A stretch of DNA of 64,000 nucleotides from Nymphaea colorata (Eukaryota > Streptophyta > Magnoliopsida > Nymphaeales > Nymphaeaceae), in NCBI RefSeq assembly GCF_008831285.2, contig NC_045149.1:1180001-1244000 (forward strand), given 5' to 3'. Of the stretch, positions 41,501 to 55,300 are shown piece by piece (the first letter of the stretch is position 1; the number at the start of each line of letters is the position of its first letter). Under the pieces are notes generated by a model. The model worked only from the letters and a program-made list of their open reading frames with translations. It was not told where the DNA came from and searched no databases. A program made the position numbers and the translations under genes.

Positions 41501-44500
41501 AAAAGGATAACATAATAATGGATGATTGCATACTTTGTGCAACTCCATGCATCTGTTCTGAAGAGGAACATATTGCCTCATTTGACGATTTGGGTTCCTT
41601 GAAACTCTTGTCAACTCTTCTTGCGGGTCAGCTTTTTTACTTCCAGTAGCTTTAATCCAGTCATAGATAGCACTTTGAACAGCTGACATTCTACATCTCA
41701 GAACAACCGGAACCTGCAACCCATAAATTATAAGCACTGACCTTTCTGCACTATAATTATTACAGAAAGTTCATACCTTTGGTGGAAGTGACCCTTCCAC
41801 ATCTTCAACACGTCGTCTGAGCATAAATGGTTCCAAAATTTGATGAAGCCGGTGAATGATAATAACTTTTTTCTCTGTTTCCAACCAGTCATCTTCTGCA
41901 GTTTGTGATTGTCCATCCTTTTGAAATGGTTGAGAGAACCAGTCATAAAATGCTTTGCGATTATCGAACACCTCTGGCAGGAGCAAGTTTAGAAGCGACC
42001 AAAGCTCCTTTAAATCATTCTGTGAACAATAAAGCCAAACTTAATCCTTGATTGTAGCATATGAATTATTGACAGAAAACCTATAAGAAAGATGCACCAT
42101 ACAAATCTCAGTCATATAAAACTTACATATAACAAACATTCAAAGATAATAGGACTAGTCTCACACACAATTATTAACCAACAGATCCAGTAAGAGTATG
42201 CTGGAAACAGGTCATACAAACATATAATCTTGTCCCTCAAATACCTAAAACATCTAAGGGAAACATTTAATCTAGGGACAGAGAAAATAAGAACAAGATC
42301 CTCTAGCCACTGCATTATTGAAAAGCTTATACAGTTGCAAGTAGTAGAATACCATACTTAGGAAACGAACTGATAAGCCAACATCACATTGCACAACAAG
42401 GACAGTGAACACTACGACAAGTACATGAACTTTTAATTTAATACATTAAGCTACGCTTGAAAAATAAATAAAATACCGGCAAGGTTTATAATTCAGGTAA
42501 AATAATGTGTTAGGTTCAATTCCTTTTCATCATATAGGACGTACCCATACACGAGTTACAGGCTCTCTTCCTATACACAACACAGGATACACTAACCACA
42601 AGTTCTTTGGGATTATGCATTCTCCAATACAAACTTCACAAAGACGTCCTATCAGCTTAAGTATTTTCTCAGCACCTCACAAACATATTTACAAGCATTG
42701 GACCAGTCATCGGTTTCTCACGTAAAGCCATATCGTAAGTAAAAAGTATTTGATGCAAGGAACAAATGCTGGCATTCATTATGAATTTTGTAATAAAAAG
42801 AAAATTGAGGAGAAGCATGATACTTGATTTAAGGAAAGCAAAAAAACCGTCGATAAAAAAAGTTTCAAATCCTTATCATTTCACTGAAATGCTGATATAA
42901 TGTGCATCAACCATTCGGGGCCTATACAAAACCATTTCAACATCAGTGGTCAAAAGTAAGGATGGGTAGAGCAACGGAAGAGAAAAATGGACCGGTATTC
43001 ATAACAACAAACATATATCATGGGAAATTGAGAAGAAATGATGTGAAACTTCTTATCAGATAAATGATAAGATGTACATGCGCAGAATAATCCCAGAATC
43101 CATATTCAATTAAGAAACAACCAGCGACAAACCTGTAGTGGTGTTCCTGTTAAAAGCAACCGTCTCTGACAGCGATACCTATCAAGATCACGTGCCAAGC
43201 GAGAATTTCTGTTTTTCATGCGCTGAGCCTCATCAATGATTATATATTTCCATTCAACTTTGGAAAGTTTTGAGCGATCATTCATGACGAACTCATAAGT
43301 TGTGACAAGCGCATTGAACTTCATTGCACAAACCTCCTATAAACATGTAACAAAAAGAGTTCAGATGAGAAAGAAGCATATACAGAAATCGCAGCATGCT
43401 AGCACCAGATCACAAACAGTTCATCGATTGTACAAAAACTAGGATTTGAAAAATCAATTGTCATGTTTCCCCAAGTACAGGAACATGTATGCCAACAACC
43501 AAGGAAACACAAAGTCATTTGAATCATGAAAGAAGCTGGAATTCATCTCTGGAAAAGATAATATCATACATCACTGGCACGAACTGACACTCACACAGAA
43601 AAAAGAAACAAACGTAAGTGCATGCAACACTCTTTTGCCATCATGACGCTCCTCCTTATGCCAAACTTTTCACCCTCAAGTTCCCCCTCCTTATACTGAA
43701 CTGATTACTCCCAAGCATTCACATATATTGTTTACAGTATTATTCGGAGAGTTATTTCCTGGGTATCATACAGCAAAATTATATTTCTTAGGAAAATTTG
43801 GGATTAAAAAAATTAAACAACCTAAAAATTAGGGTAAAAGTAAAATAAATTAAAAAAATATATGACATTGAAAAGCAATTAGATAAAATCATAAACATGA
43901 TAAGATTTGGTGAAAAATAGTATATAAATAATAAATTTGGTTGGTCCCCATACTAGATCCAATTTACTCAGACGCATCACATGAAGCCTGAGTTAACGCT
44001 ATGGGTTAGGGTTTTGTAGGAGCAGCTGGTCTCTCTCTCTCTCTCTCTTTTCTTTATTGCATCTAACTTTCTGTTAACCATCTCTCTCTCCTCTTTATTA
44101 CGTAATTAATTTCCATTACTACATGCACCTTTCAGCTCTCTGTTCTTTATTCGCTTAATTTTCTGGTTAATCATCTCTCTCTCTCTTGTTTAATATGTTT
44201 AATATATAGAAGCTCACAGTTTGGCCGAACATTTAAAAAAAAATCTATGATGCAGTAAAAAAATGTGTCTTCTTCCCATTTTTTATTTTCTAGCATCCTT
44301 TTGAAAAAAACATGTTTTATTGATGTTTTATTTGGCTGAGTTATATTTAACGTATTTTTATCGTGTCTTTTTCGAATAAAACGGAATACTTGTGACAGTC
44401 CTCCCAAGTTTATTAACTTTGTCAGTGAGCAAGGCAATAAACTATTCATATTCAGATCAAAATAAATACAAATACGAGAATATTTCCCAGCTTGTCATAA

Positions 44501-46275
44501 ACATTGAAACACCACAAACACATTATTGAAGATAGCAAAGGAGAAAGACAAAGATAAAGAGTCAAATCTTGAGCTAAACTCACCTGAGTGTATAATTTCA
44601 TTCGTTCATCTTTATTGCCAACATAATATATGCAAGAAACTGATGGTAGCCAATTGTGTAGCTCACTCTGTCAAATCAGATTAATCAGGTGCTAAGTTTA
44701 CGAAGAAGAGTTTAAATAACTAAGGTGATTGACAGTTAAACAAAAAGAAAGATACCTTCCAATTAACCATAACAGCATTTGGCACAATTATGAGATGTGG
44801 TCCATAGTTCCCCTTGAACTCCATCAAATAAGCCATTAAGGCCATCACCTATTAGAATTAAGCACCAGGAAAGCAATAGACCCAGTCAACAGGAATCCAA
44901 TTTCAAATTTAAGTACTAGGTTCATAAGAGTCTATAAGAGAGATTCAAAAGTTTAAAATCAGCATCAGCCAAGTTAACTTGGTCACATATATTCTGTTCT
45001 ATTTCAGAAGGATATTTTCTTACTCTATATGGATGGTATGATAAATACATGGTGACACCACAAAGATTGTGAAGCAAAAACTATGTCCACCTGGAAGAAA
45101 AACAAACTAAGAATTCTATTATTAGATCATAAGAAGCACTCACCCTAGTAGTCAAACCTAATTTTTGAGCACAAGCATGCCACAGACTTTCTAGCACATG
45201 CTAGACTAACTAATGATACTAATTATTACTAAGCACTTAGATACACCAACTTAAGCCAATCCCAAGAGGACATCTCAACAATTTTACTGTTTGTAACTTT
45301 GTCGGTGAACAATTCACAAGCTAGAAGTTACACAGCTTGTAAAGTTAACTAATTTAACATGCTTTCCTCTCTGGCACATTATCTGCTATGCTGATAGCAG
45401 AATGCTTTTATACTAAGTGTTTGCTTCCCAGAATAGTTTATTAATTTTAAAGCACATCAATGTTTCAGTTATTGTTGGTTCCATTAACTTAAATTGAAAG
45501 GGGAGTACTCACATGAAGCCTTGTATCCATAGAAGGACAAGTAAAATAGCACCAATTCTTTTTCTGTTCAGTGTTTTTTTGGTAGAATAAAAAGAAACAG
45601 TTAAAGGTTATTTTAGCAGACTATTAAATGTCAGCCAGGCCCAAGGTCTGCACAAGAGCTGAGTCCAGCTCGAGTTCGACTCAACTCAGCAAACTCGAGC
45701 TCAAACTTGAACTCGAGTCGAGCTCCATAGAACAGGCCCAAGCTCGACTTGCCGATGCAACATCAAGCTCGAGCTCAACTCGCTTAACTCATTTCTGTTA
45801 ATTTAATCTATCTCATTTCTTTTAAATTGTTTAACTAGTTTCTTTTAACTAATTCAATTATAAACAACCATCTAACATTCCAAAGAAAGGGTGCATATAT
45901 TCTGCATCCAAGTATTCCATAAAGAAAAACTTAGTATCAGAAAATATCTAATTTGTGACACTTTTATGTAGTCAAGCCAAGCTGAGTTTAAACTTTAGAC
46001 AAGTTCAATTCTTACAACTTCAACTCGACTCGTTTAACACTTCGAGCATAAATTTAAACTCGAGCTCGACTCGCTTACAAACAAGTGGAGCTGGAGTCGA
46101 CTTTTTATGGAAGAGTTGGAGTCAAGCCCGAGTTGGCTCGGCTTGTTTTGCAGCCGTAGCCAGGCCACAAGCCACAAGCCACACCAAAGGTTGGACTATG
46201 CTCACAAAGAAGAAACAAGGTAACCAATCACAAAATAACCATACCTATAAGGATAAAAAGAGCAAGATACTTAGG

Positions 46276-46314
<39 letters not shown>

Positions 46315-49300
46315 TGTCCTTAGCAAGATGAGAATCACACATAGAAAAACAGGAACTGCCTGAAAAACTAATGAAATACATAAATATAATTTTCCCCTTT
46401 CCAAATGAAGGCAGCAGAGTTAGTCAGTGAGATGACAAACAACTGAGAAACTAAGAATTCCCCAAGGATTGTCAATTAATCATGTGATATGTGCACCTTT
46501 TAGAATGGTTCTCTAATATACAAAACCTTTGTCAGATAGATCTGAAGAAAAAACAGGATATAGAACAGAATCTACAGATACACTTGGTATGAGAACAATT
46601 ATTAAAATTTATGATACGAATGGTTATGAGTTGATCTATGTCAGATGGGTGTGGGTACAAGTGCCGACATAGGTGCTGACAGGGAAACTGCTACAAGACA
46701 TTTTCAAAAAACTTGGGTGCGGAGACATGGCCATACATATACATACATGTGTGTGTGTGTGTGTGTGTGTTAAGCAAATAAACAGATAAATTCATTGCTC
46801 ATATCATTGTCACAAAAGACGTAGACGGGTATAATACGGCGAGGAAAAAAATGGGTATAATACGGCGAAGAAAAAAATCTCAGGAATAAGACGGGAAAAA
46901 GACGGTAAATTTTTAAAAAATAAATAAATAATCCTAACAATTATATAAAAATAAAATAAATGAGAAATTAAAAAAACATTGGAAAATGGCTAGATAAGCA
47001 ACAAATTTTAGGAAAACCTCCGAAACAATTTGCCAACTTAAAAATTTAGACAAATAAAGTTAATAAACTCTTCTCCTCGCAAAGTGAACTCCAGCAAGAG
47101 GCGAGAATAAACAATAAACAAATCCCAAGGAAGCTGAGGGGGGAAAGGGGAAAATAAAAAGGGAAAAAGAGAGATTTTCCCGCTGGCATTTCGGGAGACG
47201 AAGGAGAGGATGGTGGGAAGTTAAAAGACGTTTTTGCCATTAAAATGAGCGTCCAAGTTAAAAAAAACCAATTCTTTTACAAATATTACACGCGTGCCAT
47301 CTTTAAAAAGACGTTTTTGCCATTAAAAGGAGCGTCAAAGTAAAAAAAAAAACCAATTCTTTTACAAATATTACACGCGTGTCATCTTTGAAAAGACGTT
47401 TTTGTCATTAAAAGGAGCGTCCAAGTTAAAAAAAAACCAATTCTTTTACAAATATTACACGCGTGCCATTTTTTTGAAAAACTCAGTGTCTTTAAAAAAC
47501 GTGGAAGACGCGTTTTATACGCGTCTTTTATTTTTTACCCTTTTTTTAAAAAAAACGCGTTATATTCCCGTTTTATACGGGGATGTCGTTTTTAACGTTT
47601 AATACGCTTTTTTTTTAAATAACGCCGTTTTTTGTGTTCTTCAATACCATAAAATAACACCTTTTAAAATCAAACTAAAAATGGTTAATATACACGATAT
47701 AGTGCGGTTGCCCTTCCGATCACTTGGTTATTCTTTCAAGAAACCTATCATTTGTTGCTAACATGGGAAGCCATGTTTTACGCTTTATTATACAAATATT
47801 TTTATAATTTTGTCAGAAGATTTCTTTTGAAGATGTCACTTAATTCATAAAATTATATATTACTGAACAAAAAATACTAAAATATACTTAAAAAGTACAA
47901 AAACTAAAACCGCCATGTCCAAGCCACATCCCATAAGAGCACCCCATGGCACATCGTGTCGACACGGGCACTTCTGCCTTTTAGAAGTGCCTGTGTGAGT
48001 TAGGAGTTGATGTACCTAAAACGCATTCGAACATGAATACTACCTTAAGACAAACCCTTGAAATTTTTCAATCCCCATAACCAAAAATAGCACATTATAA
48101 TTTAAGTCAAAAACGAAAATTAATGATATTGAAAACGAATTTTAGGTTGCAGGTGTCCTGAATCTCCTAACATGCCCAAGAACCTTACCGTGTTGATGCT
48201 GAACAATTTAGTTGCTAATGTAACATTAACATCACCAGTGACTCTCCATTGACAAGTATTACATATTAAACAACTGTTAAGGGTGTGTCTACATGATTGA
48301 GGAGGTCCAATACAGCCCATCTCAAGACCTCCTCCTCATTTTCTGTCGCACCCTGAGGGGTGAGAGAGAATCTAGAGGAGTTATACATTTTCAAAGGGAA
48401 ATGGTGGAGAGTGTATTACAACACCCTACACCGTGTTTAAAAGCTTACAGGCAAGAAAATAGGTCTGTCGCAGACTTTGTCCATCATCCAAGCACCCTAA
48501 GTTTCATGAATAAATAAAGCAAATTATACCTAACTGGACTAAAAGTAAATTTCAGCATCACTCCATGATTGTACTTGTGATCTATATAAAAGGCTATTAA
48601 GTTTGCACCACAATAGAAATTTCACAAAAAAGAACCCATTTTTTTCAAGATATTTTGAAAGCCAACATAAATTGAGAAAACCAAAAAAAAAAAATCTTTG
48701 TTTACTTCAAAAAATACTGAGCTTTAATTGCAGTATTCACATGATAAAAACAGCTTACATCATTTACATTTATAATTCCATTTTATATGTTTTATGTGCA
48801 ACATATATGAAATTATTTTGTGAAGAAAAGCCACTAATTCTAGAAAATCATAAATCTCACCTGCACCGTCTTCCCAAGACCCATTTCATCAGCCAAAATG
48901 CCATTTAGCTTATTGTTGTACAAAGAAAGCATCCACTGAAGCCCAACCTGCAGAGGAAAAGAGAAAAAAAAAAAGGAAAATATTGAGAGATGAACAAACA
49001 AAACAAGCAGCACAAGCACTGGGAAAAAATTAATGGTGACATGTGTCAACAAAAACATCAGATCAAGAAAAGAGATTAATCAAATAAGGGAAAAAACATA
49101 CAAGCTGATAGTCTCGCAGCGTCCCAGCCCGCAACAGTGAAGGCTGCTTAATTATCCTTTCATTCACTGCATGAGCAAGATTGTAGTACCTACAGCAAGT
49201 ATGAAACAATCAACTCAGGAAAAGTGAACAGAGCAATCAGCAAAAACATTTGACAGGTGCATATTTCCATTTAACTGAAAACGTGATCAAGTCTAGCTCT

Positions 49301-52300
49301 AGGATTCAAAGAATGCAGGGAAACTGAGGACCATAAATAGTGATAGCAAAATGTACACTTTCTGTTAATTCAAAAGGAGCAGAGTAATTTTTAAATATTT
49401 TACTTGTTATCCTTCCGTGCATTCATTTCAGAGAACCTATTCCTGATCATCACTTCTTTTCCAGCACAGTTAGCTACTGCTTTCACCTCTTCTTCAGAAA
49501 GACCCTGTCCATAGAAAAGGATACATTGATAAAACTGTCAAGACAAAGAGTAAACCCTGAACTCCAGTTGTACACATCAAAGTAATTGCATACCTGTGCC
49601 CTTGCAGCTGCAGCTGCAGCAAGTGAAGCCTCTTCTACTTCTTGGTTACACTTGACAGCTCTTATTTTTCCTCCCAGCTTATGAAGGTACTCTTCTGTCT
49701 GAGACAAGAATGATGACAGAACAGCATACCGCTGAGCAGCATCTCCAGGCGTATTGGTTTGTTGCTCTAACAACATCTCACGATACCTATCCACATCATT
49801 GTTTTTCAAAGCCTCCATTCTCTTGGTACGGTCCTCATCTTTCCTCTTTGAGAACTCTCTTAGCATTCTCTCATGATATTTAGCTACTCCACGGTTACGA
49901 GCATTCCGTGCATCACGAATAGCCCAGTGAGCTTCAAGAAGCTTTTTGCGCCACTGGAATACAGTTTTCAATTGCTTTTCTCTTGCAACCCTTTGAGACA
50001 GTTGTAATTGCTTCATGATCTCCACCCTTTGACGCTCGCATTGACGCACAAACTTTCGATAAGGTCTGTCTGGCATAGCCATGATCTCCTGTTGTTGCTG
50101 ATCAACCTCTTCTCTTATACGTGCCTGGAGATCTAATAGACGAAGTTTCTTTTCCTCAATTTGGAGACGTAAAATAAGATCAGGTCTTATCCGCTTCCTA
50201 TCCAAATTCACAGCTAACAAGCAGCCAATCTTTTTTAGATTGTCGGATCTTTTCTTGTGATCGACCTCACTTCTTTCCTGTAATAGCAAATCCTTTATAT
50301 CATACCCTAATGACAATGCATGTATGTTGTTCACATGACTTGTTGCTGAGCTGAAAGAATCATGCTTCTTGGTGAAATATGGAGAATCAAAAATGGGGCC
50401 ACTGTACTTTCTGACAATGTTGACATCTTTTGGTGCTGGTGTGGTGGCTGGAACTGTAATTTTTTTAGCTTGCACATTGTCGGACGGAACATTATGCTGG
50501 TGAGAACTCTTGCCCTTGTCTGGAGTAAAATCGCTTTTAGGAGGGGCTCTATTGCTTTCTCCATCCTGCTCACGATCTGGCTTCGCAAAGATGGCAGTGT
50601 TATGCACATCTTTTGCCACCCCCACATGCACTGGCTGGCTAGAGCCACTACCTATTGCACCTTGTGAATGACTGCTAATAGTTGTTTTCTCCTCACCTGC
50701 CGCAGTTTCCTCCTTTAGAACAGGTTGTGCTCTATTAGGAGGCACAACTTGTGCTTTATCACTAACCAGTAAGTTCTTGCCATGATCTGCCTGACCCTTT
50801 GCCATGTTTCTTTCTTGTGTGGTGCCAGATGCTGGATATACTGTCTGTAATGGCTGTGTATTCAGTGGAGGAGGTGAAATGCTTTGAAGAATATCCTGAG
50901 GAAGGACGCCATCCCCTTTCTTTGAATCCAAGAAGGTAGAGGAAATAGGAGACAGTAATTAGTTTTTTTTTAAGTGGAAAAATGCACACAGCTGACTTTT
51001 TTTTCTGCTAAACTTAAATATAAGAACTCTTAAATCAGTAAACAAGGACACCGATGAAATCAGTAAAAAACGAGACAATATATGAAACAGACCACATACC
51101 TTGAGACGCCTAAAGGCCATTATTTGAGCTTTAAGGACATGAAGCTGCTGCTTAGTGAACCCCAACCTTTGAGTTTGGTTTAAAGAAGAAGTCTGAGATG
51201 GGACATTGCGAAGCCCCTCATTCAATGCCACCGACTGCAAAGGGTAGCGATTCAATTGTTGCAACTGCCTTAAGTTTTGCATTTGCATTTCAGGAATGGA
51301 TTGACTCATGCTTTGGCTTGTAGGTGCTGATGTCTGTGTCAACTGCATGATTGGCACGCCATTCCCAACTGCATGTCTACCAGCCTTTTCAACATGATTC
51401 TCTCTGCTCTGGGATGTAGTCTGAAGCATTTGAGCATTGGTGCTGTTCACAACTTTGGAAGTACCAGAAGTTGGAAAAGAACCTCCAGGAAATGTCGGCT
51501 GAGCTTTTGCAGGCCCAGCTTGAACAGACGCTTCCGTAACAGAGCTCCCATGAACAGAGTTTTCATTTCCCATGCTTGGACGATCATTGACAGGGGGAGA
51601 AGGCAACCCTTGCAGCTTATTTGTGGGCAAACGTGGCTGTGGTGATCCGGTATTGCCTTCATTTGCTTTCTGAATTGCAGCAATCTTTGACTGCCAAATG
51701 GGTAAAAGTTGTGCAACAAGGTTGGCATTCGATGGAAGGGAGAGGTCAACATTATGCTCCATCGCCCAAGCCTGAACAGCTTGTAACTGAAGGATCGCCA
51801 ACTGGTTATTTGCCATATTCTGCATACTTGGTTGAGCCTGTGATGCCTGCACAGGCCTCATCATATTTCCTGCTGTTAATTGTCCTATGACAGCTTGTGG
51901 GGCTTTCATATCACCCCGCTGATCACCACTAACCTGTCCTTGATCCAACTTCCTATCAGTATTAACAACATGCTCGTTAGACTTTTTAAACATGGATCCT
52001 TGCATCTGATTGGCAGCCTGAATGGAAATTAGCTCCTGCATTTTCATATTGTTTATGTGTGCTTCCTGATCCTTAGAGGACGGGCCAATCATCCCACCTT
52101 TCATCTGTTGTTGCACCTGCATATTTCCTGTAGTTTTCTGTTGACAATTCTGGAAAGCATATTGGAGATAAGCTTGATGAGCCGGACTTTGCACCTGCTC
52201 TTCTAAGCTCTGAACTTTAACCTGATTTTCTTCCCGAACCTGGGAAAGATTTTGCTGTTGAGATATATCAATGAACTTCCTAGATTGTTGAGGAAAAGGC

Positions 52301-55300
52301 ATCATGCTAGATGAAGGAAAGCTGCTACCCCCCAAAATGCCATGGTTACTTCCTGTCTGATAAGCTATGAGAGAGTCATCTCCTTCAGGCTTTCTGAGAT
52401 GTGCCTGTTGCAAAGGCTGCATTGAAAAAGAAATACTCAGTTTCTTCTGTTATGGAATTGTAAATTATATATACCTTGCACATGCTCCAGGTTTACACAA
52501 AAAAGATCCAAGGACACAAAGGTAATTTTACAAACCAATAGTTATTATTTACATAGCCCTAGATGAATTTGACCATCTCACCAGTCAGCAGCTAAATATG
52601 GAGAAAGACTAGCAATAGTCTATTCAATTGGGGTCAAAAAGCACAGCCAGTCTCTTTTCATCTTTTTGTACACATCCCCCTTGCTGGACTGATTCAGAAA
52701 ATTTACATAACAAGCCCAAGGACAATAAATTCCCATCAAGGTGCCTTCAGCTGAGATGGAATCCCATACCAAGGCTCATGAATGCCAGCCTACTGGCCTC
52801 TGCCTACAATCTACACCAAAGGGTCAGTGTTAGGAATTTAGGAGCTCATTCTCCTTTTCCTCTTTGTACAGTCGAAGCTATTTTAGTCAAGCCAAGTTTC
52901 CCTTTTTCCTTCAGCAGAATAAAAAAGACAATGATGCTTTGTTCACAAAATGATGAACCTTCAGCAAAAACCACAGAGAAAGACACATCCACAAATACAA
53001 GGAAGTATGCACATATGCACCACACACGAGCAGGAATAGGTAAATCCATGATAAAGTGGTAAGGAGATCTAAGAAATGGGTGTAGCAAGAATCTTATTCT
53101 ACCCAACTGTGAACTAATCCAAGACAAATCAACCCTTGGAAATATGACACCAACCAAAGTGAGAATAGTCTTTCCAATCCAAGTAACCTTTCTTGCTAGA
53201 GGACAATTGGGTTGGAGAAGGCCCTGAAGTATGCCCTTATAAGACCTATTAAAGAACCCAAGCCATGATTTTACAACCCTGAAACCATAACACCCTTGGT
53301 GAGCATATGTCTACCCACACCTTGACAATTCGTTTGAAAGAAAAATGAAATGTAGAGTAGCCAAATATACCTGTTTAAGAAATGGAAAAGATGCTGACAA
53401 TTTTGAACTTGTCGCAATTTATTTGTGTTTAATAATCATTTAAGATCCACATACCTCAATGGCAATCCATTTGATAATGAGCAGAAAGCCACTTTAGCCT
53501 GACATTGATCATATAGGTCTAAAAAGAGAACAGGTAAACCTCTCCCAAACAAAAGCCTAGTGTTTTTACGTATCAGGGAGGCATTAAAAGGTGTTCCCCC
53601 CCCCCCCCTCTCCCCTCCTTCCTTTCCTTTTATAAATTGCCAGGCCGATCAGCAATTTCCTTTTATAAATTCAATGATCTCGCATCATGAGATTTTTTTC
53701 TTTTCCAGGAACAGGATTCATACTTATAGTCCAAAATCATCCTCCCTCAACATTTCAAGGTGAAATTCATGTGCTTAGGGTGCATCTAATTGACCAACAA
53801 GATAGTAGTTCATGTGCTGCAGCATCATGCAATTATGTGAAAGATGCACTTCATGTGCATGAACTATTCAAAGATCACCTACGAAGGACAAAAGTTGCAG
53901 TTGACAACTCAAATCCATCTTTACCAAACATTGTTCACAACTTTCAAAGTCAAGATGATATAGTAGAAAAATTTATCATCTCTAATTTTCAAAATTTAAG
54001 GTTGTGTTTATTTCACCATGGATTCGAGATCCACGGTGATCTGAGATCCCTCCATGGATTTAAGGTCGGACCTCGCCCCCAATCCGACCTTAAATCCATG
54101 GATTTTAACATGCCGCATGGATTTAAAATTCATGCTACTGAGATCCTCGGTTTGTTTAAACTAAGGATCTCCCAAAACATGCCTTTTTATGCAGCCTCAG
54201 ATCTTAGAACCAAGGCTATCAAATGCAACCTAAATGTCGCACCCACAACAGCAGCAGCATTAGTTGTACTACCACCACACCAAGAGGAATTTAGTGGAGC
54301 AAGAGAATGTAGGGAACAGCACCTAGTGAAGCCTTCAAGTATTTGTTCTGAATACTTATTCTTAGCCTAAGGTCTTTGCTATTAGGGAGTTGAATTTAGA
54401 TTCATTTACTTGAAGTTTGACTCTTAAACTTATTCATTAGGGACTTTGAGTTGGTTTTATTGGATTCACTTTGATTACTATACAAGGTCAGTGGTATATC
54501 ATGCTTCTCCTTGTTGATTTTTCTTGTTTTCTCTTTTATGCAACTTATGTTCATGCAACTTTTTTCATTAGGAAATATTTTTCCGATTGTTCCTGAATTT
54601 TTTAAAATTTTCATGATCTTTTACGTTTTTTCAGAATCCTTTGATATTTTAGAATAAAAAATGTGATTTTCCAGGTTATGCTATGACACATATCAAAGTC
54701 TATTGACACATATAGCGTAAAGCATGAAAACCATCAACTATTTAGGGTAATGGCCACACCCGGTGTCCACCTGCCTCAGGTGTGGCAGCCTATTTGTAGC
54801 ACTTTTATTTCTGATACAAAGATGAACAGGAAGCACATGTATGGAACTAAGGCTGACAGAGTTGCAAAGACACTAAGATAATATTCATGGCATTGTGCAA
54901 GCAGCCTATTTGCACCACTTTTATGTCTGAGACTGAGACAAAGATGAACAGGACAGAGTTGCAAAGACACTAATATAATATTCATGGCATTGTGCAGAGT
55001 GGATACACCGTAGTTGAATCCTTGGCAAACAAGATTCATTCAGAAATGACTCCAGGTGTCATAGCTTCGAGCAAGTTAATTATTGTTGCCCACATTTGTC
55101 TTATATACACAGAAACATGTGACGTATTCAGAGTCTCAGACCAGTGTACAACCAACAGAGAAAAGGGTGTGAAGTACCCAAAATGAAAATCAGAATGACA
55201 CAAGGACCATGAAGCAACATGTGAAAAGTGCCACGATGAAAAAAACAAACTCAAATTGCCTAGGAAGCATAAGTGGAAGTACTGATAACACAAGCAAGAA

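Larger units (their letters stand above)
44849..48860 (-). other. BRM: BRM intron 6 (4.0 kb, repeat-laden)
   Basis: The longest BRM intron, splitting the ATPase just after Walker A. It contains a hAT-type MITE (45642-46158), (CT)n and (GT)n tracts, a stretch with GACGGG/ATACGG motifs (46815-46910), an 85-bp tandem array (47224-47478) and one arm of a near-identical inverted repeat pair (47638-47841). Confidence 0.9.

Noticed and set aside
40139-41737. A separate single-exon helicase gene
   Set aside because: It is exon 11 of BRM, with clear splice sites at both ends and missing its ATP-binding half.
44668-44755. Possible U12-type intron (donor GTATCT in BRM intron 7)
   Set aside because: The donor differs from the U12 consensus GTATCCTT and no clear U12 branch site precedes the acceptor; it fits an ordinary short U2 intron.
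47224-47478. Regular repeats resembling a CRISPR array
   Set aside because: Units are contiguous tandem copies of about 85 bp with no unique spacers, in a plant intron.
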